Source: Bog-473 sp963779735 (lineage in GTDB: Bacteria > Actinomycetota > Acidimicrobiia > Acidimicrobiales > RAAP-2). From it: DNA of 64,000 nucleotides. A model generated the notes under the pieces. The model was not told the DNA's origin and did not search any database. It worked only from the letters and a program-made list of their open reading frames with translations. Positions 44,740 to 53,079 of the stretch are shown here, piece after piece. Positions within the stretch are counted from its first letter, which is position 1. Each line of letters begins with the position of its first letter. The DNA lies in contig CAVZZJ010000009.1 in NCBI GenBank assembly GCA_963779735.1, positions 239,992-303,991 on the forward strand, read 5' to 3'. Both the position numbers and the translations under genes were made by a program.

Positions 44740-45246
44740 TCAGGGGCTATCCGTGCCGCGACGGGCCATCTGGCGCTCTCGCAGGGGGACGACGAACCAC
44801 AGTATGACGAACAGGGCGATGAGGAGGGAGGTCAGAACCGGAACCACCCAACCGCTCTCCACGAAGGTCAGCACCAAGACCACGGACCCTGAGATGGCAA
44901 GGGCCGTCGTCCCGAGACCGGCAATGGCCAGGGCGTTGGCCACCACGAGCAGTCGCTTCTTGTCGTGCAGCCGAAACACGAAGCGGTGATAGGCGACCGG
45001 CGTGACGAGCAACGCGATGGCCAAAGCGGCCAACAGTAGGTCGGCCTCGTAAAGATGGCGCTGCGCACGACCGAGACGCACGAAGCGTGCGGTGAAGGGC
45101 AGCGAGAGCAGGAAACCGAAGAGGACCTGGACTCCCAACCCGGCGATCCTGAGCTCTTGCAGCAGATCGGCCAGATTTCGATTGTGACGCTCGGCTTCGG
45201 TCGCTGGGCGGCCTCCTGACGCGACACCGTCCCCAACGGAGCTCAT
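44740..45246 (-). CDS. DUF6328 family membrane protein
   Basis: Protein of 168 residues with four helices (about 36-55, 66-84, 103-123 and 127-150). LLQELRIAGLGVQVLFGFLL is the hallmark start of DUF6328. Function unknown. ATG at 45246 is preferred over GTG 45252 because GGGGAGG precedes it by about 6 bases. It follows the MEDS/HATPase gene by 27 bases on the same strand. Confidence 0.85.
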   Translation of the reverse strand: MSSVGDGVASGGRPATEAERHNRNLADLLQELRIAGLGVQVLFGFLLSLPFTARFVRLGRAQRHLYEADLLLAALAIALLVTPVAYHRFVFRLHDKKRLLVVANALAIAGLGTTALAISGSVVLVLTFVESGWVVPVLTSLLIALFVILWFVVPLRERQMARRGTDSP

Positions 45247-45273
45247 GGACACCTCCCCTCTCGCCGACGAGGC

Positions 45274-46305
45274 TCAGTATCGCCTGTGTCCCGCCGGTAC
45301 AGGGGCTATACACGGTCGGCGCGAGCCGACCCCTTGGGCGTCGGCCGCGGCTAAGGCCAGTCGCATGTGCAGCCGCACGACGGTTCCCGCCGGGTCCGAG
45401 CGAATCTGGACCAGCTCGCACAGCTGGTTCGCCAGCCACAGCCCTCTGCCCCCTCTGGACCTTTGATCGGGACGGACCCGGTCCACCAAGGGGTTCGTTA
45501 TCCGGCCCCGATCGCGCACTTCGCAGAGCACGGACTCGTGGTGCCGCCAGACCAGCAGCGCGCCCCGGCCCCCACCATGCCGGAGGCTGTTGGTGGCGAC
45601 CTCGTTCACCGCGATGACGAGTTCGTTGACCCGCCCGGCGCTCAACCCGGCTGCGCTCGCCCACCCCGAGACGGCGTTGCGCACTGCGGACAGAGTCCGC
45701 TCGGTGAACTCCAGCCTGTGCGCTCCTGCCGGCGGTTCTGACAGCGGCTCGTCGAACTGATCGACCAGCTCGTCGGCCCCCGGATAGCACGCGCTCCGTC
45801 GGGAACCCGCGCCGTCGTTGACGAAGGGGTGGTTGCGCCGGGCCTCGCCCAGGACCTCGTCGGGGAGGGAGGCGGTGTCGTAGGGGCAGAGGAGCCAGAA
45901 CGCCGGATCGCCGAAGGCGGTGTTGAGCAACGCCTCGTGGCGTTCGCACTCGACGAGCTCGGCCGGCGTGCGCTCTGCCCAGATGGGTTCCCCGATGCCC
46001 CGGAGGCTACGACCGGTGACGGCATGGGCTCGAATGAACGAGTCCCATGCGGGAATGAGCCGGGCCGGATTGGTCCCGACCTCGACCATGTCGGCGAAGA
46101 CGATGCGATCGGCGTCCGATCCCAATGCCGCGCGCAGATCGGCGACCTTCTCCTGACTCACCACGACGAGCGTCGGCTCGTCACCGGAGATCCCTTCCTT
46201 TAGGAACGGGAGCGTCGCCTCCACGAAGGCATCACGACCGGAGTAGAAGAGGGCCTCATGGCGATAGTCCGACGCTTCGCGTTGGCAGAGCGATGCTGTA
46301 CTCAT
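45274..46305 (-). CDS. MEDS domain and HATPase (RsbW-like) sensor/anti-sigma protein
   Basis: Protein of 343 residues. N-terminal MEDS-type domain (YRHEALFYSGRDAFVEAT, DEPTLVVVSQEKVADLRAAL, RSLRGIGEPIWAERTPAEL, ERHEALLNTAF) and C-terminal GHKL ATPase of the RsbW kind (LVIAVNEVATNSLRHGGG as N box, CEVRDRGRI, GGRGLWLANQLCE). This combination is common in actinobacteria and works as serine kinase/anti-sigma factor. ATG at 46305 is used; GTG 46344 is possible. The nearby PP2C phosphatase is the likely opposing activity. Confidence 0.88.
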   Translation of the reverse strand: MSTASLCQREASDYRHEALFYSGRDAFVEATLPFLKEGISGDEPTLVVVSQEKVADLRAALGSDADRIVFADMVEVGTNPARLIPAWDSFIRAHAVTGRSLRGIGEPIWAERTPAELVECERHEALLNTAFGDPAFWLLCPYDTASLPDEVLGEARRNHPFVNDGAGSRRSACYPGADELVDQFDEPLSEPPAGAHRLEFTERTLSAVRNAVSGWASAAGLSAGRVNELVIAVNEVATNSLRHGGGRGALLVWRHHESVLCEVRDRGRITNPLVDRVRPDQRSRGGRGLWLANQLCELVQIRSDPAGTVVRLHMRLALAAADAQGVGSRRPCIAPVPAGHRRY

Positions 46306-46454
46306 GGCCTCCGGTGCTGCTCGGTGATTCTCGTCACTACTCACTACAGAGCGAGATCTTTACCCCTCCCGCACCAGCGTTCAAGCAATGTCAATGGTCC
46401 CCTACCCAGCGCCGACCAGCGGAAACATCGTTCCCCATCGTCTGTGCGGCGAGG

Positions 46455-46973
46455 CTACGCGGGCCAGGCCTCCGAGAGCTTCTTCCAGGCGATCGGCAAC
46501 GTCTCGGGGATCACCCGTGTGCTGGCGACCGAGGTCATGAAGTTCGTGTCGCCCGACCAGCGCGGCAGGACATGGAGATGGACGTGGCCGGGAATGCCCG
46601 CTCCGGCGGCCCGGCCCAGGTTGGCCCCCATGTTGAGCCCGTCGGGATCGTAGGCCACCTCAATGGCGGTGATCGCCTTGAGGGACGCCGCCCACACCTC
46701 CGCCGACTCGGCCTCGGTGAGATCGCCCAGCGCGCCGACGTGGCGAAGTGGCAGCACCAGGACGTGCCCGCTGGCATAGGGGTAGGCGTTCAACACGACG
46801 AACGACCACTCCCCTCGCCATACGATGAGATTGTCGGCCGACGGTGAGCCGCTCTCCACCAGATGGCAGAAGACGCACGCCGCCGGGTCGTGCATGCCTC
46901 CCCGCCGCTCGCGCTCGGTCGCGTCCTCTATGTAGTAGTGACGCCACCCCGCCCAGAGGATCTCCAGGCTCAC
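46455..46973 (-). CDS. HIT family hydrolase
   Basis: Histidine-triad nucleotide hydrolase or AP4A phosphorylase-like enzyme of 172 residues. CVFCHLVES gives the Cys pair of the N-terminal Zn site and GHVHLHVLPRW is the HIT triad. LNAYPYASGHVLVLPLRHV is the conserved strand. GTG at 46973 overlaps the thrS stop (GTGA). The thrS-HIT pair is conserved in actinobacteria, where the HIT gene normally precedes pgsA; here pgsA is 30 kb away. Confidence 0.92.
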   Translation of the reverse strand: MSLEILWAGWRHYYIEDATERERRGGMHDPAACVFCHLVESGSPSADNLIVWRGEWSFVVLNAYPYASGHVLVLPLRHVGALGDLTEAESAEVWAASLKAITAIEVAYDPDGLNMGANLGRAAGAGIPGHVHLHVLPRWSGDTNFMTSVASTRVIPETLPIAWKKLSEAWPA

Positions 46974-48967
46974 CGGTCCGGGGTCCCGCCTTCTGCGTCC
47001 TCGGGTGACCCGCGCCGCGCCACCTCGGTCACCATGTCGTCGACGAAGGTGGTGAGGTCCACGCCGCGCCGGGGCGGGCCGGTCGAGGACCGCGCGTTCA
47101 CCCCGACGGTCTGATTGGCCACGTCGTCATCGCCGACGACGAGGATGTAGGGGATTTTGGCCAGCTTCGCCTTGCGGATGCGCGCCCCTATGTTCTCGCC
47201 CGCATCGTCAACGCTCACCCGCAGTCCCGCGCCCGAACACGCTGCGGCCACCGACCCTGCGTAGGCAGCGTGTGCCTCGCTGACCGGGAGCACCCGTACC
47301 TGCTCGGGCGCCAGCCACGTCGGGAATGCGCCCGCATAGTGCTCGATCAACACCGCCATGAAGCGCTCGACCGACCCGAAGAGGGCACGGTGGATCATGA
47401 TGGGCCGGTGGCGGCCGTTGTCCGCCCCCACGTACTCCAGCTCGAAACGCCGGGGCAGGTTGAAGTCGAGCTGCACCGTCGACATCTGCCAGCTGCGGCC
47501 GATGGCGTCGCGGGCCTGCACGGAGATCTTGGGGCCGTAGAACGCGCCTCCACCCTCGTCCATTACGAGGTCCAGCCCCATCGTCTCGGCCGTCGAGCGC
47601 AGCACCTCGGTCGCCTCGGCCCACTCCTCGTCCGACCCGATGGCCTTGCCCTCGGGTCGGGTGGACAGCTCGAGGTAGAACTCGTTGAGCCCGAAGTCGC
47701 GCAGCAGGTCCAGGACGAAGTGCAACGTCCGGACCAGCTCGGCCCCCATCTCCTCCCGGGCGCAGAAGATGTGGGCGTCGTCCATGGTCAGCCCCCGCAC
47801 GCGGGTCAGGCCGTGCAGCACACCGGACTTCTCGTAGCGGTAGACCGACCCGAACTCGAAGAAGCGAAGCGGCAGCTCCCGGTACGAACGCTGCCTGCTC
47901 TTGTAGACGAGAATGTGGAACGGGCAGTTCATGGGCTTGAGGTAGTACTGGGTCCCCCCGTCGAGCTCCATCGGGGGGTACATGCCCTCGGCGAACGACT
48001 CCAGGTGGCCCGAGACTTCGAACAGCTCGGACTTGGTGATGTGGGGCGAGTTGACGAACTCGTAGCCGGCCGCCACATGGCGCTGCCTCGAGTAGTCCTC
48101 GAGGAGGCGGCGCACCGTCCCGCCCTTGGGATGGAATATGGCCAGTCCCGGGCCGATCTCCTCGGGAAAGCTGAACAGGTCGAGCTCGGCGCCCAGCTTG
48201 CGATGGTCGCGCCGCTCGGCCTCCTCCAGCTGGTGGAGGTGGGCAGCCAGTGCCTTCTCGGACTCCCAGGCCGTCCCGTAAATCCGCTGCAGCTGGGGCC
48301 GTTTCTCGTCGCCCCGCCAGTAGGCGCCGGCCACCCTCATCAGCTTGAAGTGGCCCAGGCGGCCGGTCGACGGCACGTGCGGGCCGCGGCACAGGTCGAT
48401 GAAGGCGTCGGAGTTCCAGTAGGTGCTGACCACCGAACCGCCGGCATCCACCTCGTCGACCCCCGACTCGACCGCCTCTATGATCTCCCGCTTGAACGGC
48501 TGGTCGGCGAAGAGCGCCAGGCCCTCGCCGAACTCGTGCTCGTGGCGCACGAACGGCTGGTCCTCGGCCACGATGGCGCGCATCTCCGCTTCAATCCGGC
48601 CCAGATCGTCGTCGCTGAACCGGGCCCCGTCGGGCAGCTCGAAGTCGTAGTAGAAGCCGTTCTCGATGACCGGGCCGATGGCGTACTTCGCCCCGGGCCA
48701 CAGGCGCAGCACGGCCTGGGCCAGGACATGGGCCGTCGAGTGGCGCAGCACCGCCCGCCCGGCTTCGGAGGTCTCGGTGACCACGGCCACCTCGGCACCG
48801 TCGACCAACGGGACGCTGAGGTCGACCTCTCGACCGTCGACGGTGGCCACCACGGCTGCCTTGGCCAGGTTGCGGCCGATGGACCGGGCGAACTCGGCCG
48901 CCGTCGTCCCCTCGGCGAGCTCCCGCGTCGAACCGTCGGGAAGCCGTACCGAAATGACGCCAGCCAT
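46970..48967 (-). CDS. thrS: threonine--tRNA ligase
   Basis: Class II aminoacyl-tRNA synthetase of 665 residues. TGS domain at the N-terminus (ISVRLPDGSTRELAEGTTAA), editing domain with HSTAHVLAQAV and CRGPHVPSTG, catalytic core with the Zn Cys in MNCPFHILVYKS, motif 2 around RFFEFGSVYRYEKSGVLHG, motif 3 in IMIHRALFGSVERF with the Zn His, and an anticodon-binding domain ending VGDDDVANQTVGVNAR. ATG at 48967 with GAGGG before it; the longer open frame upstream is not conserved in style. Essential, and intact here. Confidence 0.96.
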   Translation of the reverse strand: MAGVISVRLPDGSTRELAEGTTAAEFARSIGRNLAKAAVVATVDGREVDLSVPLVDGAEVAVVTETSEAGRAVLRHSTAHVLAQAVLRLWPGAKYAIGPVIENGFYYDFELPDGARFSDDDLGRIEAEMRAIVAEDQPFVRHEHEFGEGLALFADQPFKREIIEAVESGVDEVDAGGSVVSTYWNSDAFIDLCRGPHVPSTGRLGHFKLMRVAGAYWRGDEKRPQLQRIYGTAWESEKALAAHLHQLEEAERRDHRKLGAELDLFSFPEEIGPGLAIFHPKGGTVRRLLEDYSRQRHVAAGYEFVNSPHITKSELFEVSGHLESFAEGMYPPMELDGGTQYYLKPMNCPFHILVYKSRQRSYRELPLRFFEFGSVYRYEKSGVLHGLTRVRGLTMDDAHIFCAREEMGAELVRTLHFVLDLLRDFGLNEFYLELSTRPEGKAIGSDEEWAEATEVLRSTAETMGLDLVMDEGGGAFYGPKISVQARDAIGRSWQMSTVQLDFNLPRRFELEYVGADNGRHRPIMIHRALFGSVERFMAVLIEHYAGAFPTWLAPEQVRVLPVSEAHAAYAGSVAAACSGAGLRVSVDDAGENIGARIRKAKLAKIPYILVVGDDDVANQTVGVNARSSTGPPRRGVDLTTFVDDMVTEVARRGSPEDAEGGTPDR

Positions 48968-49189
48968 TGTCCACCCTCTCGTGCTATGCCGGTGGATCTC
49001 TCCTCGCCGGACGCGGTGCTCCAAGGGTACCGGACGGCCGCGCCACGGTCGGGCCTCTCGAAGGCACCGGCGAGGGGCCGCCGGCGGCATCGGTTTTGGG
49101 ACGGGACGGGAACCTTCGTGATCGGTGTGTGAACATTCCGCGACGGCACCGGTACCGGAGTTGCAATTCCGCCGGGATCATTTAGCGTG

Positions 49190-49283
49190 CAGCCAGACGC
49201 TGCTCCTGTGGTTGACCAGAGGCTGCTGCTGTGGTTGACCAGAGGCTGCTGCTGTGGTTGACCAGAGGCTGCTGCTGTGGTTG
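49190..49283. repeat. 23-bp tandem repeat upstream of the LAFTG protein gene
   Basis: Four copies of a 23-base unit, GTTGACCAGAGGCTGCTGCTGTG, beginning at about 49188 (variant), 49211, 49234, 49257 and with the last partial copy at 49280. The array ends 12 bases before the start codon of the surface-protein gene and directly before its ribosome site. The rest of the 327-base gap to thrS has no visible gene. Confidence 0.9.
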
Positions 49284-49294
49284 AAAGGACAGAG

Positions 49295-49720
49295 ATGGGT
49301 CGGCATTTCCGAAGGGTGCGGTTCCTTTGCGCGGTTGCTCTCCTGTCGACCATCGGCGTGGTCGTAGCGGGAACGGCCGCGGAGGCGGCGCTCGCCTGGG
49401 GGACGTCGAGCTCTTCGACCACGACGTCCACCACCCTGCCGGCGAGCACAACGACGACCAGCTCGACCTCCACGACCACCACTGCGGTCCCGGCGACGCC
49501 GACGACCTCGACCTCGACCACCGCGCCTCCCGCGACGGCGGCGGCGACTACTCCCCCGCCGGCCGCGTCGACCCCGGCCACCTCCAGCTCGTCCCTGGCG
49601 TTCACCGGCGTCGGCTTGGGGGCTCTGTGGACCCTGCTCGCCGGGTCGGCTCTGCTCGGCGTCGGCGTGGCGGGCAGGCGACGGTTCGTCAGACGACCGG
49701 CCCGAGACGACGGCCATTAG
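49295..49720 (+). CDS. secreted Thr/Ser-rich protein with LAFTG sorting-like C-terminus
   Basis: Protein of 141 residues: signal peptide (about 1-32, FRRVRFLCAVALLSTIGVVV), a 75-residue stretch made almost only of Thr, Ser, Ala and Pro, then SLAFTGVGLG, a hydrophobic helix (WTLLAGSALLGVGVAG) and a basic tail RRRFVRRPARDDGH. This is the layout of sortase substrates or of simple tail-anchored surface proteins; LAFTG is a variant of LPxTG seen in actinobacteria. No sortase gene is in the window. ATG at 49295 has AAAGGA before it. Confidence 0.75.
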   Translation: MGRHFRRVRFLCAVALLSTIGVVVAGTAAEAALAWGTSSSSTTTSTTLPASTTTTSSTSTTTTAVPATPTTSTSTTAPPATAAATTPPPAASTPATSSSSLAFTGVGLGALWTLLAGSALLGVGVAGRRRFVRRPARDDGH

Positions 49721-49730
49721 CCTCCAACTC

Positions 49731-50246
49731 ATGGACACGTGGGACGCCATACGGGCCCGCCGCAACGTCCGCTCCTACGGCGATCGGACGATCGATCCGG
49801 GCGACCTCGACCGGATACTGGAGGCTGGGCGGCGCTCGCCATCGGCCTCCAACCGCCAGAAGTGGGACTTCATCCTCGTGACCGACCCGGGGCAGTTGCA
49901 GGAACTGTCGACCGTCTGGGTGGGCGCCGGCCACCTGGCGGCGGCGAAGGCGGCGATCGTGCTGGTCCTGCCCGAGCCCGAGGCCGAGCGCTACGTGACG
50001 ATCGATCAGTACGATTTGGGCCAGGCGACCATGGCCATGCTGCTGGCCGCCACCGACCTCGGCGTCGGGAGCGGCCACTCCGCCGTCGGAGACCAAGAGG
50101 CGTGTCGACGCATCCTCGGCACGCCGGCGGACCACACCTGCGCCTACATGATCGCCCTCGGGTACCCGGCGGACCGGCCACTGGCCCCCATCGCCCACCC
50201 CGACCGGCGGCCCTTCGACGAAGTGGTGCACCGGGGCCGATGGTGA
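49731..50246 (+). CDS. nitroreductase family protein
   Basis: FMN-dependent oxidoreductase of 171 residues, usually a dimer. WDAIRARRNVRSYGDRTI and the FMN-contacting RRSPSASNRQKWDFILV are clear, followed by DLGQATMAMLLAATDLGVGS and ALGYPADRP. NAD(P)H donor is likely; the substrate is unknown. ATG at 49731. The stop overlaps the likely start of the DUF302 gene. Confidence 0.9.
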   Translation: MDTWDAIRARRNVRSYGDRTIDPGDLDRILEAGRRSPSASNRQKWDFILVTDPGQLQELSTVWVGAGHLAAAKAAIVLVLPEPEAERYVTIDQYDLGQATMAMLLAATDLGVGSGHSAVGDQEACRRILGTPADHTCAYMIALGYPADRPLAPIAHPDRRPFDEVVHRGRW

Positions 50247-50646
50247 CCGAGGTGGCCCCTCGGCCGGCCGAAGCCGGGATCATCTCCAAGCGCGCCCCGG
50301 GTCCGTGGCCGACACCGTCGCTCGGCTCACCGAGCTGGTGGAGGCCCGGGAAATGACCGTCTTCGCCACCATCGACCACAGCGGCGAGGCAACGCGGCAC
50401 GGGCTCGAGCTGCGCGAGACGAAGGTGGTGATCTTCGGGAGCCCGACCGCCGGGACACCGGTCATGCAGGCCGCACCGCTGGCGGCGCTCGATCTTCCGC
50501 TCAAGGTCCTCGTCTGGGACGATGCCGGGCAGACCACGATCAGCTACACCGACCCCGCAGTGCTGACGGAGCGCCACCATCTCGGTGCCGATCTGGCCTC
50601 TCGCCTGGCGGGAATCGGCCCGCTCACCAACGCGATCGCCGGCTAA
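50243..50646 (+). CDS. DUF302 family protein, probable single-base frameshift near the N-terminus
   Basis: Small cytosolic protein, about 134 residues when corrected. DUF302 signs: TVARLTELVEAREMTVFATI, IDHSGEATRHGLELRETKVV, FGSPTAGTPVMQAAP and LDLPLKVLVWDD. The open frame of the domain starts at GTG 50305, but GIISKRAPG, which should directly precede SVADTVARL, is read in another frame from GTG 50243 (overlapping the nitroreductase stop). Adding one G to the GGG at 50299-50301 joins them. If the frame is truly broken, a shorter protein from 50305 would be made. Confidence 0.75.
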
Positions 50647-50723
50647 CCCAGAAGCCGACACTTAGGGGCTCGGCGCGCTCTTCAACTACCGCGACGTCCG
50701 AGATGTGCGGTGAGGGCAGCCGA

Positions 50724-50755
50724 AATCCCAACGCTGTAGTTACAGCGATGGGATT
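50724..50755. terminator. 32-bp near-perfect palindrome between convergent genes, probable bidirectional terminator
   Basis: AATCCCA-A-CGCTGTA-GT-TACAGCG-A-TGGGATT: the arms pair over 15 positions with one A-A mismatch and a two-base centre. It lies between the ends of the DUF302 gene (plus) and the DUF998 gene (minus), where a hairpin ending both transcripts would be expected. No strong T-run follows in either direction. Confidence 0.6.
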
Positions 50756-50779
50756 AGAACGTCGGCTGATGTAGAGCGT

Positions 50780-51523
50780 TCACCCCGTTTCTTCACGGCT
50801 CGGCATCTCGCGGCTCGTTGCACCTTGTGTGAGCATGCGCCGAGTCGTGACCGCGACGGCGAGCAGCCATAAAGGAGGCGCGGCGGCCGCGCAGCGTTCG
50901 GCGACTCCCAGAAGGGCGCCGTGACTTTCCAGCGCGTACCACGTCACGAACCCAAGTGAGACTCCCGCCGCCGCGATACTCGGAGCACGCGTCAACAACA
51001 GCGCTGGGTGTTGTCGATGCGAAGCGAACAGCGGCCAGGTACAGCAGGTGAGCGCGGCGGCGATGACAGCAAGTTCATGCGGGAGCGAGTATCCATGATG
51101 CGGCTGTCGGAACACAGCGATGAGTAGCACCGCCACACCTCCGCCGGCGAGCAGGACACGGCCAACGCGTGCTGCGGGCTGCAGTCCGAGCGCAGCGAGG
51201 AGATAGCAGGACCCCACAGCGGCGAGAGCGGACGTCATCACCCACGGTTCGGTTGCTCCCTGCCCGGCCAGTTCGCTGATCGTGTCACGGACCGGGTTGT
51301 AGGAAGCCGGCTGAATCGCTGTGGCGACGAAAAAACCACCGATGAGCACCACCGGGGCCGCTCCGGCCGCCGCTACCACCCACCAGGGGATGGCCTTCAC
51401 CGCCGGATCCTGGGTGCCGGGCTGCCCCCTGGAACCGGCCCCTGGGGCCACGCCTGAGGCAGTGGCGGGAGCACCGTATCGGGAGGACCGAATGTCCACG
51501 AGCGCTGGCACATCATGGATCAC
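50780..51523 (-). CDS. DUF998 family membrane protein
   Basis: Protein of 247 residues with six helices. WWVVAAAGAAPVVLIGGFFV and SYNPVRDTISELAGQGATEP (helix 1 and the conserved R-D-x-I-S-x-L loop) identify DUF998. Function unknown. GTG at 51523 overlaps the TAG of the upstream gene (TAGTG), which suggests translational coupling; GTG 51499 is an alternative. Confidence 0.82.
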   Translation of the reverse strand: MIHDVPALVDIRSSRYGAPATASGVAPGAGSRGQPGTQDPAVKAIPWWVVAAAGAAPVVLIGGFFVATAIQPASYNPVRDTISELAGQGATEPWVMTSALAAVGSCYLLAALGLQPAARVGRVLLAGGGVAVLLIAVFRQPHHGYSLPHELAVIAAALTCCTWPLFASHRQHPALLLTRAPSIAAAGVSLGFVTWYALESHGALLGVAERCAAAAPPLWLLAVAVTTRRMLTQGATSREMPSREETG

Positions 51524-52806
51524 TACGTTGGTGCACCCTGGCCGGGCCCGCCGCGGCCAGAGCCGAGGAAGGTGGCATCGCCGAAGGTGATGACACCACC
51601 GTCTTGGCCCAGGAGCCAATACCCCTTGCCGCTGGAGGTCGGCGTCATCGCGACCGTGGCGAACTGCTGAGGGCCGCCGGCTGCCGATCCCTCAAACGGG
51701 GCGTCGCCGAATGTGAAGACACCGCCATCGCGGGCTGCGAGCCAGTAGCCGTGGCCATCAGACGTTGCCGCCATGGCCACCACGGGGGCGTCGAGGGGCT
51801 TGGCTCCCATGGATCCATAGAAGATGGCATCACCGAAGCTGAACACCCCGCCGTCCGCACCGACGAGCCAGTATCCCTTGCCGTCGGCGGTTGGGGCCAT
51901 ACCCACGATCGGCTCGGCCGGCGTGACGTGTTCGGCGGGCAGTGAGCCGTAGAAGCCGGCGTCACCGAAGCTGAACACGCCGCCGTCCGCTCCCACCAGC
52001 CAATACCCGTGCCCCGTCGTGATGGCAGCCATGCCGACAATTGGTTGGCTGAGGTGCGCGCCACCCAGGGAGCCGTAGAAGCCGGCGTCACCGAAGCTGA
52101 ACACGCCGCCGTCCGCTCCCACCAGCCAATACCCGTCGGCATCGGCGGTGACAGCGGATCCCACGATCGGCGCCTCGAGCGCCAGATCACCGGCGTCGCC
52201 AACGGCGACCGTCGGGCCGAAGGTGTCGAGGAAACCGTCGGAGCGGACGATGTCGTACTCCGGGACGAAGGTGGTGCAGCCATTGCACACGGTCGTCGTG
52301 GCCATGATGGACGTATAGTCGGCCCATCCTGGGGGTGCCGAGGTGACGTCGAACACGGCGTCGAGCGGGGCGCCCATGTTGGTCAAGAATCCGGCCGGCC
52401 CTGGCCCAACCGGCCCGCCTCCGTCGTACCCGAGGACCGCCGAATCGAACTGGCCCGACGCCATGGTCGCCGGGATGCGGAAGTTGAACGAGAATGGTCC
52501 CGCGGCCGGCAGATCGGTGATTGCGACCGCGGCGTACTCGTCAAAGAAACCGAACTCGCCCCCCTCGCCACCATCCTGGCATGTCGCGGTGGAGCCGGTG
52601 ATGGAGACGAGGGTCCCCACCGGTCCCGAAGATGGATTGAGAGAGAGGTAACAACTACTCGCGCTTTGCCTAAGGGGGGCCTTGGCCGAGTTGGCATCCG
52701 CCTCTGCTGCCCCAGGCGTCCCAATGATGGCGAGGACCAACACCCCGACCGCCACCAACGGACCTCTGCGTGATAGAGGCTGGACAACTCCTTGCTGGGT
52801 GTTCAT
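51523..52806 (-). CDS. secreted protein with five GYWLVGADGGVFSFGD repeats
   Basis: Exported protein of about 427 residues: signal peptide (about 16-38), an Ig-like region (SLNPSSGPVGTLVSITG) with a few Cys, and then from about residue 210 five repeats of 44-48 residues, each with PIVGMA-type spacing, GYWLVGADGG, VFSFGDA and FYGS. Repeats of this kind are frequent in Acidimicrobiia and are expected to form a beta-propeller-like surface domain. Start may be ATG 52806 or GTG 52815. The ligand or partner is not known. Confidence 0.85.
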   Translation of the reverse strand: MNTQQGVVQPLSRRGPLVAVGVLVLAIIGTPGAAEADANSAKAPLRQSASSCYLSLNPSSGPVGTLVSITGSTATCQDGGEGGEFGFFDEYAAVAITDLPAAGPFSFNFRIPATMASGQFDSAVLGYDGGGPVGPGPAGFLTNMGAPLDAVFDVTSAPPGWADYTSIMATTTVCNGCTTFVPEYDIVRSDGFLDTFGPTVAVGDAGDLALEAPIVGSAVTADADGYWLVGADGGVFSFGDAGFYGSLGGAHLSQPIVGMAAITTGHGYWLVGADGGVFSFGDAGFYGSLPAEHVTPAEPIVGMAPTADGKGYWLVGADGGVFSFGDAIFYGSMGAKPLDAPVVAMAATSDGHGYWLAARDGGVFTFGDAPFEGSAAGGPQQFATVAMTPTSSGKGYWLLGQDGGVITFGDATFLGSGRGGPGQGAPT

Positions 52807-52986
52807 TCCAGTCACTCATCCAGTATGCGCACAGGTCAACGGCCAAGCCACCGGTCTCGTTCTTCTGCGCCCACCCAGTCCGCCAGAGTGCCCCCGATCA
52901 CCGCGAATGACAGACGCCAGGGCCGCCATCGAAGGGCAGAGGGGGGCCGCGCCCAACCGGTGAACGGGCCTGACGCCTTGTTAGTA

Positions 52987-52996
52987 CAAACGTTTG
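52987..52996 (+). promoter_or_regulatory. LacI-type operator upstream of the GH1 gene
   Basis: CAAACGTTTG is a perfect 10-bp palindrome with the central CG typical of LacI/GalR family sites, 84 bases upstream of the GH1 start codon. Sugar hydrolases are common targets of such repressors. No LacI-family gene is in the window. Confidence 0.5.
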
Positions 52997-53079
52997 CATA
53001 TGGCCAGGCCACCCTTTAGAATCGGTGCGTCCAACGCGGGGGCCACCGCCATCATCCACCATTCGCTCTGAAGGACTTC

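Noticed and set aside
47270..49132. 620-residue open frame on the plus strand
   Set aside because: It is antisense to thrS, whose motifs are complete. Its Gly/Leu/Val/Arg-rich composition is that of a high-GC shadow frame.
48968..49190. T-box or other riboswitch before thrS
   Set aside because: No specifier-loop or T-box core sequence could be recognised in the leader.
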